64,000 nt of DNA from Providencia alcalifaciens (GCA_025961275.1 JAOQNJ010000001.1:2749353-2813352); one strand, 5' to 3'. Counted from the stretch's first letter, positions 25,003 to 37,369 are shown. The notes: generated from the letters alone by a model not told the origin. Made by a program: numbers and translations.

Positions 25003-27129
25003 TTATTTAGCGTTACGAGCTTCGATAACAGCTTGTGCAACGTTGTTTGGCGCTTCATTGTACTTCAAGAACTCCATTGAGTATGAAGCACGACCTTGAG
25101 TCTGTGAACGCAGGTCAGTAGCGTAACCGAACATTTCTGACAATGGTACTTGTGCACGAACGATTTTGCCAGTAGCCATATCATCCATACCTTCAATTAT
25201 ACCACGACGACGGTTCAGGTCACCAATTACGTCACCCATGTAGTCTTCAGGTGTTTCCACCTCAACTTTCATGATAGGCTCAAGCAGAACAGGTTTCGCT
25301 TTTTTGAAGCCGTCTTTAAATGCCAGTGATGCAGCAAGTTTAAACGCCAGTTCAGATGAGTCAACATCATGGTATGAACCGAAATGCAGACGAACACCCA
25401 GTTTAACTACAGGGTAACCTGCCAATGGGCCTGATTTCAGCTGTTCTTGGATACCTTTATCAACGGCAGGGATGTATTCACCAGGGATTACACCACCTTT
25501 GATTTCGTTGACGAACTCATAGTTCATCGCTTCGCCGTCTTTGTCTTTCTTGTCAAGTGGGTACATATCGATTATGACATGACCATACTGACCACGACCA
25601 CCAGACTGTTTAGCGTGTTTACCTTCGATATCCTGAACTGGTATCTGGATAGTTTCACGGTAAGCAACTTGAGGTTTACCAACGTTCGCTTCAACTTTAA
25701 ATTCGCGACGCATACGGTCAACCAGAACGTCCAAGTGTAATTCACCCATACCAGCGATGATGGTTTGACCCGTTTCTTCATCACTTGATACGCGGAATGA
25801 TGGATCTTCTTGAGCCAAACGGCCCAATGCGATACCCATTTTTTCTTGGTCAACTTTAGTTTTTGGTTCAATTGCAACAGAGATTACTGGCTCTGGGAAT
25901 TCCATACGCTCTAAGATGATTGGTGCATCGATAGCACATAAAGTATCACCCGTAGTAACGTCTTTCAGACCGATAGCTGCCGCGATGTCACCAGCGCGAA
26001 CTTCTTTAATCTCTTCACGCTTGTTTGCGTGCATCTGAACGATACGACCAAAACGTTCTTTTTTAGACTTAACTGGGTTCAATACAGTGTCACCTGAGTT
26101 TACTAAACCAGAGTAGACACGGAAGAACGTTAAGTTACCAACGAATGGGTCAGTTGCAATTTTAAATGCTAGTGCAGAAAACGGCTCATCATCACTTGCA
26201 TGACGCTCAGCCGGAGTATCTTTACCATCATCCAGAATACCGTTAATTGCAGCAACATCAGTTGGAGCCGGTAAGTATTCGATAACAGCATCTAGCATCG
26301 CCTGAACACCTTTGTTCTTAAATGCAGAACCACAGGTAACCAGAATAATTTCGCTTGCAAGAACGCGTTGACGAAGAGCTGCTTTGATCTCTTCTTCTGT
26401 CAGGTCTTCACCGCCCAGATATTTTTCCATCAGTTCTTCTGATGCTTCTGCTGCAGATTCAACTAAGAAGCTATGCCACTCTTCAGCTAGCTCTTGCATG
26501 TTTTCAGGAATTTCTTCGTATTCGAAGGTAACGCCTTGATCTTCTTCGCTCCACTTGATCGCTTTCATTTTGATCAAGTCAACAATACCAGTGAATGCTT
26601 CTTCAGCACCAACAGGTAATTGCAGTGGAACTGCGGTAGCTGCCAAACGTGTTTTCAATTGCTCAACAACACGCAGGTAGTTAGCCCCCATACGGTCCAT
26701 TTTGTTAACGAACGCGATACGTGGAACTTTATATTTGTTAGCCTGACGCCATACAGTTTCAGACTGTGGCTGAACACCACCAACTGCACAATAAACCATT
26801 ACCGCGCCATCAAGAACACGCATTGAACGTTCTACTTCGATTGTGAAGTCAACGTGTCCTGGGGTGTCGATGATGTTAACACGGTGTGGCGGGAACTGTT
26901 TTGCCATACCAGACCAGAAAGCAGTAGTTGCAGCAGAAGTGATAGTAATACCACGCTCTTGCTCCTGCTCCATCCAGTCCATAGTTGCAGAACCTTCGTG
27001 CGTCTCACCAATTTTATGGTTTACGCCTGTGTAAAACAGAATACGTTCAGTCGTTGTTGTTTTACCGGCGTCGATGTGTGCACTGATACCGATGTTACGA
27101 TAGCGCGATATGGGCGTTTGACGGGCCAT
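25003..27129 (-). CDS. fusA: Elongation factor G
   Basis: Ribosome translocase GTPase, 708 residues (E. coli 704). P-loop AHIDAGKT at residues 17-24; DTPGHVDF and NKMD motifs follow. Five-domain protein of full length. Lies between rpsG (83-base gap) and tuf (77-base gap) in the usual str order. Confidence 0.98.
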   Translation of the reverse strand: MARQTPISRYRNIGISAHIDAGKTTTTERILFYTGVNHKIGETHEGSATMDWMEQEQERGITITSAATTAFWSGMAKQFPPHRVNIIDTPGHVDFTIEVERSMRVLDGAVMVYCAVGGVQPQSETVWRQANKYKVPRIAFVNKMDRMGANYLRVVEQLKTRLAATAVPLQLPVGAEEAFTGIVDLIKMKAIKWSEEDQGVTFEYEEIPENMQELAEEWHSFLVESAAEASEELMEKYLGGEDLTEEEIKAALRQRVLASEIILVTCGSAFKNKGVQAMLDAVIEYLPAPTDVAAINGILDDGKDTPAERHASDDEPFSALAFKIATDPFVGNLTFFRVYSGLVNSGDTVLNPVKSKKERFGRIVQMHANKREEIKEVRAGDIAAAIGLKDVTTGDTLCAIDAPIILERMEFPEPVISVAIEPKTKVDQEKMGIALGRLAQEDPSFRVSSDEETGQTIIAGMGELHLDVLVDRMRREFKVEANVGKPQVAYRETIQIPVQDIEGKHAKQSGGRGQYGHVIIDMYPLDKKDKDGEAMNYEFVNEIKGGVIPGEYIPAVDKGIQEQLKSGPLAGYPVVKLGVRLHFGSYHDVDSSELAFKLAASLAFKDGFKKAKPVLLEPIMKVEVETPEDYMGDVIGDLNRRRGIIEGMDDMATGKIVRAQVPLSEMFGYATDLRSQTQGRASYSMEFLKYNEAPNNVAQAVIEARNAK

Positions 27130-27212
27130 GTTTTCCTCTCTCGTGGGCGTTCAATTCATCATATAAAGGGTAGCGAAAGGCTACCCTAAGAAACATCACT
27201 AACTTGGTGCAA

Positions 27213-27704
<492 letters not shown>

Positions 27705-27780
27705 TCAGGTTTGTCCAAAACTCTACAAGAGTATTTTGACATTAAGATTAAAAATGTTTGGCCTTACTTAACGGAATCCA

Positions 27781-28268
<488 letters not shown>

Positions 28269-28291
28269 GAAATATACAACTTTTAGTACCT

Positions 28292-28579
28292 TTATAGGGC
28301 AAAATGCTGTTTATGGGCGACAGTTAGACGAACAAAATCCTGATATGAGGCCAAAATCACATCTTTTGAAATCATATTCTGTAACCCACGTGCATTGACA
28401 TCGGCATCTAATACGTAAACTTGCGCACCAATTTGTTGGAGTTTACTGAGATGCGTTGATTGGCTAACTGCCGCAATAACACTATCTTGAATCAGTAAAA
28501 CCACATCTTCAGGCGTAATAAGCCGTAAGATTGCAGTGAAGTCACAATGAAAAGGCGAAGTCGCTATAGTATAAAGCAT
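28292..28579 (-). CDS. tusB: Sulfur relay protein TusB
   Basis: Subunit of the cytoplasmic TusBCD complex that passes sulfur from TusA to TusE for 2-thiouridine in tRNA. The open frame extends to 28603, but the internal ATG at 28579 (MLYTIATSPF) gives 95 residues, the family length, and leaves a normal 20-base gap after tusC. Conserved ending DFVRLTVAH. Last gene of yheO-tusDCB. Confidence 0.93.
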   Translation of the reverse strand: MLYTIATSPFHCDFTAILRLITPEDVVLLIQDSVIAAVSQSTHLSKLQQIGAQVYVLDADVNARGLQNMISKDVILASYQDFVRLTVAHKQHFAL

Positions 28580-28599
28580 AGAGAAGATCCTACAACAGA

Positions 28600-28959
28600 T
28601 CAAAATTTAAGCACAACATCACAATCAAATAATTTATCTCTTATTTGTTTCGCGCTGATAACATTTGCATCTACAACCCACTCACTCTGCCTGCAAATTC
28701 CTCTATCTTTTAGGGAATCAGCGCAAAGATAAATATTATCGATATCGTAAAGAGGTAATATTTTGAATGTAGAAATATAGTCTCTTGCTAAAATTTCATT
28801 CGGTTTTTGATTAGCGAGTAACTGGCAGACGCCATCCGATAAGAAAAAGACACTAATATCTTCAGTCAATGCCGAAGTCGCAAGTAGTGCATCTAATCCT
28901 TCTCGACCACTTGCATTTCCATGAGGCATGGATGTAAAAACGAACGCAATTTTTTTCAT
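28600..28959 (-). CDS. tusC: Sulfur relay protein TusC
   Basis: Structural subunit of the TusBCD sulfur-transfer complex. Start taken at 28959 ([14 protein letters not shown]) rather than the frame limit 28971, giving 119 residues as in E. coli. Conserved [14 protein letters not shown] near residues 17-30. Eight bases after tusD and 20 before tusB. Confidence 0.94.
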   Translation of the reverse strand: MKKIAFVFTSMPHGNASGREGLDALLATSALTEDISVFFLSDGVCQLLANQKPNEILARDYISTFKILPLYDIDNIYLCADSLKDRGICRQSEWVVDANVISAKQIRDKLFDCDVVLKF

Positions 28960-28967
28960 ACATAACC

Positions 28968-29369
28968 TCAAAAACGAATCGTTCTATCTGTCGTTATCAT
29001 AGCTTCAGCAAGGCTTCCTAATCCACTCATGATAAAACCATCACCTAAATTACTGACAGCCAATGATAATGCATCTGCTTGTTCTTTGTCTGTGACCCCG
29101 CGACGCAACGCTGCAGAAACACAAATATGCATTTCACAATCTGCCTTTTTCGCAAGCTGCTGCCATGCTTTGACTAAGTTGAACTCATCATTTGCAGGTG
29201 ATGTTAATACATTAGCATTAGAAACCCCTTCACTATAAAAGAAAAGTGTTTTTAAGCTATGCCCTTCTTCAAGTAAGGCTCTCGCAAATTGATAAGCACT
29301 CGCAGCTTGTTGGGTGCCATAAGCAGGTCCTGTTACCAGCAGGCAATAAGTTAGGGGTTGTATACTCAT
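28968..29369 (-). CDS. tusD: Sulfurtransferase TusD
   Basis: Catalytic subunit of TusBCD; accepts a persulfide from TusA for tRNA 2-thiolation. 133 residues (E. coli 128). Catalytic cysteine is Cys83 in [20 protein letters not shown] near the N-terminus is typical of the DsrE family. Start overlaps the yheO stop (ATGA). Confidence 0.95.
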   Translation of the reverse strand: MSIQPLTYCLLVTGPAYGTQQAASAYQFARALLEEGHSLKTLFFYSEGVSNANVLTSPANDEFNLVKAWQQLAKKADCEMHICVSAALRRGVTDKEQADALSLAVSNLGDGFIMSGLGSLAEAMITTDRTIRF

Positions 29370-30070
29370 TCCTCACTCTTAAACTGACGAATATAGAGAT
29401 AAACCGTGTGTTTAGAGATATTCAGACGATCTGCCACTTGGTTAATCGCATCTTTAATATCAAAAATACCTTTCTCATACAGATTGAGTACCACTTGTTT
29501 ATTTTTCGCATTGTTAGAAACATTGCGATCTGCACCAACTTCCTCAATGGTGAACTCTAAAGTTTGAGCGACAAGATCATCGACTGAGGATGCGAAGTTA
29601 ACGTCTGAAGTGATTTCTTGTTTTTCTTCAGGTACAAAACTTTTAATGATCTCAGAGAAAGGCACATCGAGGTTCATGTTAATACACAAAAGACCAATAA
29701 CCCGCTGATTACGGTTACGAATAGCAATCGTTACTGATTTCATCAAGTCGCCACTTTTTGCTTTCGTAAAATAAGCTTTTGATACATTTGATTTTTCATC
29801 AGACATCTCATGTAGCATTCGTAACGCAAGATCAGTAATTGGTGAGCCAATTTTACGTCCAGTGTGCTGTCCATTCGCTATTCTGACGGCTGAACATTTT
29901 AAATCTTCCAAAGAGTGAAGGACTATTTCACAATGCCCACCTATCAGCATAGCCAAACCATCAACAGCTGCTTCATAGGATTTTAGAATTTCATGATCGG
30001 TTTGTGTAAAAGGCTCGTTGTCCAATAAATTGATATCATTGTGATCGTTTGAAAGTACTGAGTTAGACAT
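29366..30070 (-). CDS. yheO: YheO family transcriptional regulator
   Basis: Predicted DNA-binding regulator with an N-terminal PAS-like YheO domain (about residues 10-120; [14 protein letters not shown]) and a C-terminal helix-turn-helix ([23 protein letters not shown]). Start set at 30070 (MSNSVLS) by comparison with the family (E. coli 240, here 234); the frame itself extends to 30109. Heads the operon with tusDCB, so it may share their regulation; its signal is unknown. Confidence 0.9.
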   Translation of the reverse strand: MSNSVLSNDHNDINLLDNEPFTQTDHEILKSYEAAVDGLAMLIGGHCEIVLHSLEDLKCSAVRIANGQHTGRKIGSPITDLALRMLHEMSDEKSNVSKAYFTKAKSGDLMKSVTIAIRNRNQRVIGLLCINMNLDVPFSEIIKSFVPEEKQEITSDVNFASSVDDLVAQTLEFTIEEVGADRNVSNNAKNKQVVLNLYEKGIFDIKDAINQVADRLNISKHTVYLYIRQFKSEE

Positions 30071-30478
30071 TTTTAAACACCATCCTTCGAATATACAAAA
30101 ATTCACCAAGCTGACTAATGAGGCGTTAATTGTTGGATGCTTTTGCCTTCATTATTTTGTGGTTCATCGTCAGCAAATATAGTGAGAAATAATAAAACTG
30201 AATATAGTGAAGTTAAAACTACGGGGCTCCGCCGTCAAGCAGTTGAGTACAAGACAGTTTGTTTTATCACAAGTTTTAAACATAATAATCATTATTTCTG
30301 GCAAATAAACAATAAGCTTATTCAAAATCAATTTGAATGACGCTTTTGGAAATTACATACAATTAATCAATAATCTACCCAATATTTACGCTTTTCTTAT
30401 TAAATTAAACAAAAAAAACAATAGTGCCTTAACGCAAAAAACCCAGACAAGCTGGGTTTTTTATACTACAACTTAACA
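30071..30478. other. yheO-fkpA intergenic region
   Basis: About 400 bases with the fkpA terminator at its right-hand end (30436-30462) and the yheO promoter region. A 67-codon frame at 30137-30340 on the plus strand has no ribosome binding site or recognisable product and is not called. Confidence 0.5.
30436..30462 (-). terminator. fkpA terminator
   Basis: Stem AAAAAACCCAG/CTGGGTTTTTT (30436-30446 and 30452-30462), five-base loop, with the T run on the minus strand formed by the lower arm. Lies 17 bases past the fkpA stop. Confidence 0.88.
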
Positions 30479-31231
30479 TTATTTTGCAGCGGGTTTGATA
30501 TCAAGCAATTCAACATCAAATACTAATGTTGAGTTTGCTGGGATACCAGGAACACCATTTTCACCGTAAGCGAGTTCAGCAGGAATAACTAACTGGATTT
30601 TCCCGCCTTTTTTCACGTTTACTAAACCTTCAGTCCAACCTTTAATTACTGAATTCAATGGAATAGTCAGAGGCTCATTACGTGAGTATGAACTATCAAA
30701 TTCAGTACCATCAGTCAGCATACCTTTGTAGTTAACGACAACAGTATCGTCGGCTTTAGGTTTAGCGCCAGTACCATCTTTTTCAATTTTGTACAGCAAG
30801 CCTGATTTAGTTTTAACTACGCCTTTTTCTTTTGCGTATTTTTCACGGTATTCTGCACCAATTTTTTCGTTAGCGGCTGATTCATCTTTCATTTTTTTCT
30901 CAGCGGCTTCTTTAACTTGGCCTTCGAACTGACGCAGTGTTTCTTCAACTTCTGCATCTGTCATTTTACTTTTGTTGTTAAATGCATCTTGGACACCAGC
31001 AAGCAGTTGAGCTTTATCTAAATTGATGCCAATCATTTTTTGCTCATCCAATGAGTTTTGCATATAGCGACCTAAAGACGCACCTAATGCATAGGCATTG
31101 CGTTCTTCGGCTGATTTAAATGCGCTACTTGTTGGCGCTTTTGCAGTCGTTTCAGCAGCGATTACTTGAGGAGCTGCAAAAGCTAACGCTAATGTTGTTG
31201 CCAGAAGACTTGCCTTAAACAGTGATTTCAT
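30479..31231 (-). CDS. fkpA: Periplasmic peptidyl-prolyl isomerase/chaperone FkpA
   Basis: FKBP-type proline isomerase with chaperone activity in the periplasm. 250 residues (E. coli 270). Signal peptide about residues 1-25 with cleavage after VIAA; N-terminal dimerisation helices (residues 35-130, charged); C-terminal FKBP domain (about 140-247) with VVVNYKGMLTDGTEFDSSY and the VIKGWTEGL and AYGENG segments. Divergent from slyX. Confidence 0.95.
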   Translation of the reverse strand: MKSLFKASLLATTLALAFAAPQVIAAETTAKAPTSSAFKSAEERNAYALGASLGRYMQNSLDEQKMIGINLDKAQLLAGVQDAFNNKSKMTDAEVEETLRQFEGQVKEAAEKKMKDESAANEKIGAEYREKYAKEKGVVKTKSGLLYKIEKDGTGAKPKADDTVVVNYKGMLTDGTEFDSSYSRNEPLTIPLNSVIKGWTEGLVNVKKGGKIQLVIPAELAYGENGVPGIPANSTLVFDVELLDIKPAAK

Positions 31232-31339
31232 CCTAATCTCCGATTTCTATTATAAGTTGTTACTTCATTCTTTATTATGGGTAAACCCTTTTCAGTATAT
31301 ACTCGCTGAACGTCTCATTGCATCGTAGTCGTCTACACG

Positions 31340-31372
31340 CAACTCGAATTATTTCGAGTATAGAATAATAAG
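31340..31372. repeat. Remnant of an ERIC-like repeat end
   Basis: GCAACTCGAATTATTTCGAGTATA contains the palindrome CTCGAA-TTAT-TTCGAG (31343-31358). The same GCAACTCGAA(A/T) block recurs at the end of the degenerate element near 57630 and resembles the ERIC terminal arm. It lies in the 280-base gap between fkpA and slyX, where no gene is seen. Confidence 0.4.
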
Positions 31373-31511
31373 TAACAGAATGACTACTTAGACAACATTA
31401 ACAAAAAGAGTTTTCAACGCCTATCACTTTAACTAAAACTTATCTATTGATTTGTAATGTTCAGTTATTATGATGGTTTTTTTATGATGAGAAGCCATAA
31501 GGAGAACCTAA

Positions 31512-31733
31512 ATGGATTCATCTGATACTTTTGAGCAGCGCCTTGAACTTTTAGAAAGCAAAATTGCTTTTCAAGAAATAACCATCGAACAACTCAATCA
31601 AATCATTACAGATCAGCAGATGCAGCTGTCTAAAATGCAAGAGCATATACGCTTTGTGGCTGAAAGAATTAAATCTTCGCAATCGTCTCATCTTGCCAGA
31701 CCAGATGAAGAGACGCCACCACCACATTATTAG
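31512..31733 (+). CDS. slyX: SlyX family protein
   Basis: Short cytoplasmic protein of unknown function; 73 residues (E. coli 72). It is almost entirely a predicted coiled coil (heptad pattern over residues 5-52) and ends in the family's invariant PPPHY. An AGGAG sequence lies just before the ATG. Convergent with slyD through a shared terminator. Confidence 0.93.
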   Translation: MDSSDTFEQRLELLESKIAFQEITIEQLNQIITDQQMQLSKMQEHIRFVAERIKSSQSSHLARPDEETPPPHY

Positions 31734-31754
31734 TTTTGACGGGTAGCTGATACA

Positions 31755-31782
31755 AAAAAGGAAAGCCTAGGCTTTCCTTTTT
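31755..31782. terminator. Bidirectional terminator of slyX and slyD
   Basis: A perfect 28-base palindrome: AAAAAGGAAAGCC, TA centre, GGCTTTCCTTTTT. A and T runs at the two ends make it work on both strands. Confidence 0.9.
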
Positions 31783-31795
31783 GATTCGTTGTTGC

Positions 31796-32395
31796 TTAGT
31801 GGCAACCACAACCACCGTGCTTATGGCCGTGATCTTCACTTTTACCACCACCACAACAGCCGCTTTCTTCGCCATGGCTGTGACCACCGCCACCACAGCA
31901 TCCACCTTCGTGATCGTGGTCGTGACCGTCAGCACCATGAACGTGACCATGTGCTAATTCTTCTTCAGTTGCTTCACGGATACCCATGACTTCAACATTA
32001 AATTTCAAGTTTTGGCCAGCAAGCATGTGGTTACCATCAACGATAACTTCATCACCTTCAATACCCGTGATTTCTACCGGTACTGGCCCCATATCAGTAT
32101 CAGCCAAGAAGCGCATGCCAACTTCCAGCTCTTCAACACCCATGAATACATCTTTTGGTACGCGCTGAACTAAGTTTTCATCGTATTGACCATAAGCGTC
32201 ATCTGATTCAACTTCAACATCGAAGTGATCACCTACAGCACGACCTTCTAATGCTTTTTCCAGACCAGAAATTAAAGAACCGCGGCCATGTAGATAGTCG
32301 AGTGGCGCATTTGCCGGTGACTCATCAACTAAAACACCATCTTCTGTTCTTACTTGATAAGCCAAGCTGACTACCAAATCGTTTGCTACTTTCAT
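31796..32395 (-). CDS. slyD: FKBP-type prolyl isomerase and metallochaperone SlyD
   Basis: Cytoplasmic prolyl isomerase/chaperone that also supplies nickel to hydrogenase assembly. 199 residues (E. coli 196). FKBP domain with an inserted flap domain in residues 1-150 (DYLHGRGSLISGLEKAL; the insert around 70-120), followed by a His/Cys/Gly-rich metal-binding tail from about residue 150, with CCGGGG and HKHGGCGCH clusters. Confidence 0.96.
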   Translation of the reverse strand: MKVANDLVVSLAYQVRTEDGVLVDESPANAPLDYLHGRGSLISGLEKALEGRAVGDHFDVEVESDDAYGQYDENLVQRVPKDVFMGVEELEVGMRFLADTDMGPVPVEITGIEGDEVIVDGNHMLAGQNLKFNVEVMGIREATEEELAHGHVHGADGHDHDHEGGCCGGGGHSHGEESGCCGGGKSEDHGHKHGGCGCH

Positions 32396-32482
32396 GACAT
32401 CTCCTGCTACCCTTCAGGGCGAAAAATTTCGATAATTGTACCGGAAAACAAGACAACTGTATTGAGAATTGACAAAATTCTC

Positions 32483-32686
32483 TTACTCCGGAGTGAAAAT
32501 TCCGATGACTTTTTCCTGTTTTCTTACATGAGGCACTGTTTCATCATTAACTTGACGCTGTTGCTCCCCACATTTTACACATTCCACGATATCAATCTTA
32601 TCTTCCCGCCACATCATCAAGGTATCTTGTGACTGGCATTTAGGACAGGTTGCACCTGCAATAAATCGCTTACGTGTTGACGACAT
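32483..32686 (-). CDS. yheV: YheV family zinc-ribbon protein
   Basis: 67-residue protein of unknown function (E. coli 66). Two CX2C pairs (CPKC near residue 14, CVKC near residue 37) form a zinc ribbon; conserved KRFIAGA start and VIGIF ending. Follows kefB by 11 bases, the same order as in E. coli, and probably shares its transcript. Confidence 0.9.
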   Translation of the reverse strand: MSSTRKRFIAGATCPKCQSQDTLMMWREDKIDIVECVKCGEQQRQVNDETVPHVRKQEKVIGIFTPE

Positions 32687-32697
32687 TTGACTATCCT

Positions 32698-34503
32698 TTA
32701 TTCATCACGGTTCCAGCTATGTGGCTGCCTATGCTCTCTTAGCATCTCTTTTTCAAACAGCTCATTGAGTTCACGCCGAGCCTCTTTCACTCGGGAAACT
32801 TGACCACTATCCCCTTCATTTTCAGGAATGATCTCTCTTAATACTCGCATATCTAATCGACGAAAATGTTGTTTTGCACGATAAGCTTTATGAGGATGCA
32901 TGCCTGTACTGATTAACGCCTTACTGCCCATTTCCAATGCGCTGGAAAACGTCTCTCGACTAAAGTCCTGTACACCGCTTTGCAGTAATTCATGGGCTTC
33001 AACACGGCCCTTCGCCCTTGCAATAATATGCAAGTTCGGGAAGTTTTCTTGGCATAAATGCACAATTTCCATCACTTCTTCGGGCACATCACTGGTAATC
33101 ACAATCGCTTTCGCTTTTTCAGCGCCGGCAGATCGCAGCAGCTGTAACTCGCGCGCATCACCATAATAGACCGTATAGCCATAACGGCGCATGGTGCTAA
33201 TTGCCGTCACATCCTGTTCAAGTACCGTTATTTTGACTTTATTTGCCATCAATAAGCGTCCGACTACTTGCCCCATTCGCCCAAAGCCAACCAAAATAAC
33301 ATGAGGATCATTATCTTCGACAAATGGCTTTTCAGTTGAGGCTGGCTGGCGATTATAACGGTAGTTTAGATACGCATCTATCAGCTGCATCACAAGAGGC
33401 GTTGTCATCATAGAAAGTGTGACCACTACCAACAAAAGATCCATTTGTCTTTCATCAATCACGCTAGCACCGGAAGCTGTCGCAAAAATGACAAAGGCAA
33501 ATTCACCTCCTTGGCTTAAGACACCGGAAAACTGAGCTCGTGCGCCATTACGTAATTTAGCTATCCAACTGAGGGTATAAAGTACCAACGCTTTGACTGT
33601 GACCAAAATAACCACACCAAGTAATACTTGAGGTAGATACGACCAGAGAATTTGCAGGTTTAGCGACATCCCTACTGAGATAAAAAATAATCCCAGCAAC
33701 AAGCCTTTAAACGGTTCAATATTAATTTCTAACTCGTGACGGAATTCAGTTTCTGCTAACATGACACCCGCCATGAAGGTTCCAAGTGCCATCGAAAACC
33801 CAAGACTTTCCATAATTAAAGCTGAACCCAGTACGACCAATAGTGCTGCTGCCGTAAAAATTTCATGAACACCGGATTTAGCCGCCAGGCGAAACAACGG
33901 TCGCAATAAGTAACGACCCACTATCCATAACCCAATAAAGGCAATGACTTTTAAGCCAATCCGATACCAATCACTACTTGCCGAGTCACCAGCCAAAAGA
34001 GGGATTAATGCCATGATTGGGATCACGGCCATATCTTGAAATAGCAATACCGAAAATCCGAGTTGCCCACTCTCTTTGTTAGACATGCCCTTTTCATTCA
34101 TTAATTGTAATGCCATCGCTGTTGATGACATTGCCATTCCGAGCCCACCAACTAATGCGGCTTGCCAAGAAAATTTAGCTAAAAAGAGTAGCCCGCCCAT
34201 GATAGCAGCCGTCACAAGTACCTGAGCAGCACCCACTCCAAAAATAGAACGACGTAATTCCCAAAGCTTTGAAGGCTTAAGTTCCAGCCCTATCAAGAAC
34301 ATTAAAAATACCACCCCCATTTCAGAAAAATGGAGAATGTCATCAACGTTACGAATAAAACCAAAGACAAAAGGCCCGATAATAATCCCCGCAAGAAGAT
34401 AGCCGAGCACTGCACCTAAACGAATTTTCTGCGCTATAGGCACCATCACCACACCCGCACAGAGAAAAATAATCACCGACTCAAACAAGTTGAGTTGTTC
34501 CAT
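32698..34503 (-). CDS. kefB: Glutathione-regulated potassium/proton antiporter KefB
   Basis: Inner-membrane K+/H+ antiporter of the CPA2 family, opened by glutathione adducts to acidify the cell during electrophile stress. Start at 34503 (MEQLNLF) gives 601 residues, as in E. coli; the frame extends further upstream. About 12 membrane segments to residue 380, then an RCK/NAD-binding domain starting [10 protein letters not shown]. The ATG shares one base with the kefG stop, so the ancillary subunit is coupled. Confidence 0.96.
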   Translation of the reverse strand: MEQLNLFESVIIFLCAGVVMVPIAQKIRLGAVLGYLLAGIIIGPFVFGFIRNVDDILHFSEMGVVFLMFLIGLELKPSKLWELRRSIFGVGAAQVLVTAAIMGGLLFLAKFSWQAALVGGLGMAMSSTAMALQLMNEKGMSNKESGQLGFSVLLFQDMAVIPIMALIPLLAGDSASSDWYRIGLKVIAFIGLWIVGRYLLRPLFRLAAKSGVHEIFTAAALLVVLGSALIMESLGFSMALGTFMAGVMLAETEFRHELEINIEPFKGLLLGLFFISVGMSLNLQILWSYLPQVLLGVVILVTVKALVLYTLSWIAKLRNGARAQFSGVLSQGGEFAFVIFATASGASVIDERQMDLLLVVVTLSMMTTPLVMQLIDAYLNYRYNRQPASTEKPFVEDNDPHVILVGFGRMGQVVGRLLMANKVKITVLEQDVTAISTMRRYGYTVYYGDARELQLLRSAGAEKAKAIVITSDVPEEVMEIVHLCQENFPNLHIIARAKGRVEAHELLQSGVQDFSRETFSSALEMGSKALISTGMHPHKAYRAKQHFRRLDMRVLREIIPENEGDSGQVSRVKEARRELNELFEKEMLREHRQPHSWNRDE

Positions 34504-35057
34504 TAGGATAAGCCTCCTGTTTGCAGTGGCTGCTGCAACCACTCACGGTATCCTGCAATAATTTGTTCTAATTGGTCTTTATTCTGTCTGCGTGCAGCAT
34601 AAATCACACTCGGCTCCAACCATTGCATATCACACATTGCTGCTGTCAGTTCAAAGGGACGTAGAATCTCATTCAGTGGATAACGATTGTATCCCCCGTA
34701 TTGATAAGCTTCTTGTGGTTCTCCCGTAGTAATAATTGAGCGCCAATATTTGCCTTTTAGTTTTTGATAGCCAACATCCATCGCAAAACGGCGAGTTAAA
34801 ACTCGATCAAACCACTCTTTCAGTAAGGCCGGACAACTGTAGGTATAAAGCGGGTGTTGAAAGACAATAACGTCATATTGGCACAACAATTTTTGCTCTG
34901 CCGTTACATCGATAAAATAGTCAGGATAAATCGCGTACAAATCATGTACCGTGACATGATCCAAATCCTCTATTGCCTCAATCAAAGCTTTGTTTGCGAC
35001 AGACTCCTCAGAGTCTGGATGTGCGTAGAGCACTAATACTTTCGGCTTATTTGACAT
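34503..35057 (-). CDS. kefG: KefB ancillary quinone oxidoreductase KefG
   Basis: Flavodoxin-like NAD(P)H oxidoreductase required for full KefB activity. 184 residues (E. coli 183-184). Motifs [10 protein letters not shown] near the N-terminus, [17 protein letters not shown] in the centre and ITTGEP near residue 112. Overlaps kefB by one base. Confidence 0.95.
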   Translation of the reverse strand: MSNKPKVLVLYAHPDSEESVANKALIEAIEDLDHVTVHDLYAIYPDYFIDVTAEQKLLCQYDVIVFQHPLYTYSCPALLKEWFDRVLTRRFAMDVGYQKLKGKYWRSIITTGEPQEAYQYGGYNRYPLNEILRPFELTAAMCDMQWLEPSVIYAARRQNKDQLEQIIAGYREWLQQPLQTGGLS

Positions 35058-35394
35058 CTTCCCCCCTCAAAGGCGTGTCAGACGGATAATTTTCCGTTAC
35101 CATGCTCATCGGAGCTATTGATCTTTGCTGCATATTTTCACAACATCGATTGATTGAAATAACAGCAATGCCTTTATACCATGTATTGATGTGATTAAAA
35201 AAACACCAACACAAACCCGAACAGCAAATAGAAGTGCTCTCCGGGTTCAATTAAAAATTGTCATTTAAAGATCAACAGCCCCTAACAAATATCATTTTTT
35301 ACGCCCAGTATTTTTGTATGGCAGCAATCACTGCATGCCCGTTGAAAATCTGAGGGTATACTTTAATTTAACATATTTTCAATTGACGGTAGCT
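35058..35394. other. kefG-yheS divergent intergenic region
   Basis: 337 bases between divergent genes. The frames crossing it lack ribosome binding sites and family resemblance. It should hold promoters for both directions; none stands out clearly. Confidence 0.5.
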
Positions 35395-37332
35395 ATGATT
35401 GTTTTCTCTTCATTACAAATTCGCCGTGGCGTACGTGTTTTACTAGACAATGCCACCGCTACTATCAACCCTGGACAAAAAGTCGGATTAGTCGGTAAAA
35501 ACGGCTGTGGAAAGTCAACACTGCTTGCCTTGCTTAAAGGTGAGTTACAAGCAGAAGCTGGGTCAGCGACATTTCCAAACACATGGGCTTTAGCTTGGGT
35601 TAATCAGGAAACACCCGCTCTTGATATCCCTGCCCTTGAGTATGTCATCGATGGCGACCGCGAATTTCGCGCTCTTGAACAACAATTGCAATTGGCTAAC
35701 GAGAAAAATGATGGCCATGCGATTGCTGCTCTACACGGCCAACTCGATGCCATCAATGCATGGACTATCAGTTCACGTGCATCCAGCCTATTACACGGTC
35801 TTGGTTTTAGTCAAAGCCAGTTACAGGAACCGGTAAAATCCTTTTCCGGTGGATGGCGAATGCGCCTCAATCTTGCTCAAGCACTGCTTTGTCGCTCAGA
35901 TTTATTGCTACTTGATGAACCAACCAACCACCTTGATTTAGACGCGGTGATTTGGTTAGAGAAATGGTTAAAAAGCTATTCTGGCACATTAATATTAATT
36001 TCGCATGACCGCGACTTCCTTGACCCGATTATTGATAAAGTCCTGCATATTGAACAAGAAAGCATGTTCGAATATACCGGCAACTATTCGTCATTTGAGC
36101 GTCAAAGAGCAACTAAATTGGCCCAGCAACAATCACTGTATGAAAGCCAACAGCTTCGAGCGGCACATTTACAGCGTTACGTCGATCGCTTCAGAGCGCA
36201 AGCTACAAAAGCCAAACAAGCACAAAGTCGCATAAAGATGCTCGAAAGAATGGAGATGGTTGCCCCGGCTCTCGTCGATAACCCTTTCCATTTTTCATTT
36301 CGCAAACCTGAAAACTTACCCAATCCATTACTTAAAATGGAGAAAGTCAGTGCAGGTTACGTAGATACTATTATCTTAAAATCAATTAAATTGAATTTAG
36401 TACCGGGCTCTCGTATTGGTTTATTAGGCCGTAATGGCGCAGGTAAATCGACATTAATTAAATTGCTTGCGGGTGATTTAGAGCCATTACAGGGCACTAT
36501 CTCGCTGTCCAAGGGCATAAAATTAGGCTATTTCGCCCAGCATCAGCTTGAATATTTACATGCAGATGAATCGCCTTTGCAGCATCTAGTAAGACTTGCA
36601 CCCCAAGAGACAGAGCAAAAATTACGCGATTATTTAGGGGGTTTTGGCTTCCAAGGAGACCAAGTCACTGATCCAAGCGGCCGTTTCTCTGGCGGAGAAA
36701 AAGCTCGACTGGTGCTCGCATTGGTTGTTTGGCAAAGACCGAACCTATTACTACTCGATGAACCAACTAACCATCTTGACTTAGACATGCGTCAAGCTTT
36801 GACCGAAGCCTTAATGGACTTTGAAGGTGCGTTAGTGGTGGTGTCGCATGATAGACATTTATTACGTTCAACAACTGATGACTTGTATCTAGTCCATGAT
36901 GGCTTAGTCGAGCAATTTGATGGCGACTTAGAAGACTACCAACAGTGGCTAGCTGAGCAAAACAAAATAGATCAGCAGCAAGTCCGCGACCAGCAAGAAA
37001 AAGAGCGTCCTTCTAACGTTGCGACAGTCACTGCACAAGATAGAAAAGACCAGAAGCGCCGTGAAGCGGAATTTCGTCAGCAAACTCAACCTATCCGTAA
37101 AAAGTTGACTGAGCTAGAAAAGAAAATGGAAAAACACTCTGCTGCGCTAGCTGAATTGGAAACTATGCTTTCGGATCCTGCTCTCTATGAGCAAGAACGT
37201 AAAACGCAATTATCAGAGTGCTTGAAGAAACAAATTGAGCAAAAGTCAGCATTAGAAGATGTAGAAATGGAATGGATGGAGCTGCAAGAGCAGCTGGAAA
37301 CCATGACAACTGAACTTGAGTCTAACGCTTAG
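35395..37332 (+). CDS. yheS: ABC-F ATPase YheS
   Basis: Ribosome-associated ABC-F protein without membrane segments. Start at 35395 (MIVFSSLQIRRG) matches the family start; the frame runs upstream to 35314. 645 residues (E. coli 637). Two ATP-binding cassettes: Walker A GKNGCGKST (34-42) and GRNGAGKST (about 346-354); signatures FSGGWRMRL and FSGGEKARL; LLLLDEPTNHLDLD Walker B in each. A charged coiled-coil C-terminal extension follows from residue 530. In E. coli yheT comes next; here a 6.6 kb block intervenes. Confidence 0.96.
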   Translation: MIVFSSLQIRRGVRVLLDNATATINPGQKVGLVGKNGCGKSTLLALLKGELQAEAGSATFPNTWALAWVNQETPALDIPALEYVIDGDREFRALEQQLQLANEKNDGHAIAALHGQLDAINAWTISSRASSLLHGLGFSQSQLQEPVKSFSGGWRMRLNLAQALLCRSDLLLLDEPTNHLDLDAVIWLEKWLKSYSGTLILISHDRDFLDPIIDKVLHIEQESMFEYTGNYSSFERQRATKLAQQQSLYESQQLRAAHLQRYVDRFRAQATKAKQAQSRIKMLERMEMVAPALVDNPFHFSFRKPENLPNPLLKMEKVSAGYVDTIILKSIKLNLVPGSRIGLLGRNGAGKSTLIKLLAGDLEPLQGTISLSKGIKLGYFAQHQLEYLHADESPLQHLVRLAPQETEQKLRDYLGGFGFQGDQVTDPSGRFSGGEKARLVLALVVWQRPNLLLLDEPTNHLDLDMRQALTEALMDFEGALVVVSHDRHLLRSTTDDLYLVHDGLVEQFDGDLEDYQQWLAEQNKIDQQQVRDQQEKERPSNVATVTAQDRKDQKRREAEFRQQTQPIRKKLTELEKKMEKHSAALAELETMLSDPALYEQERKTQLSECLKKQIEQKSALEDVEMEWMELQEQLETMTTELESNA

Positions 37333-37347
37333 CCGCTATATTTAATA

Positions 37348-37369
37348 GGGAGTCAACTCAGTGACTCCC
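37348..37369. terminator. Hairpin between convergent yheS and adiA
   Basis: Stem GGGAGTCA/TGACTCCC with a six-base loop (37348-37355 and 37362-37369), followed on the plus strand by a pyrimidine-rich stretch. Probable terminator, moderate because the T run is interrupted. Confidence 0.65.

Noticed and set aside
30137-30340. 67-codon frame upstream of fkpA
   Set aside because: No ribosome binding site, biased composition, crosses the yheO promoter region.
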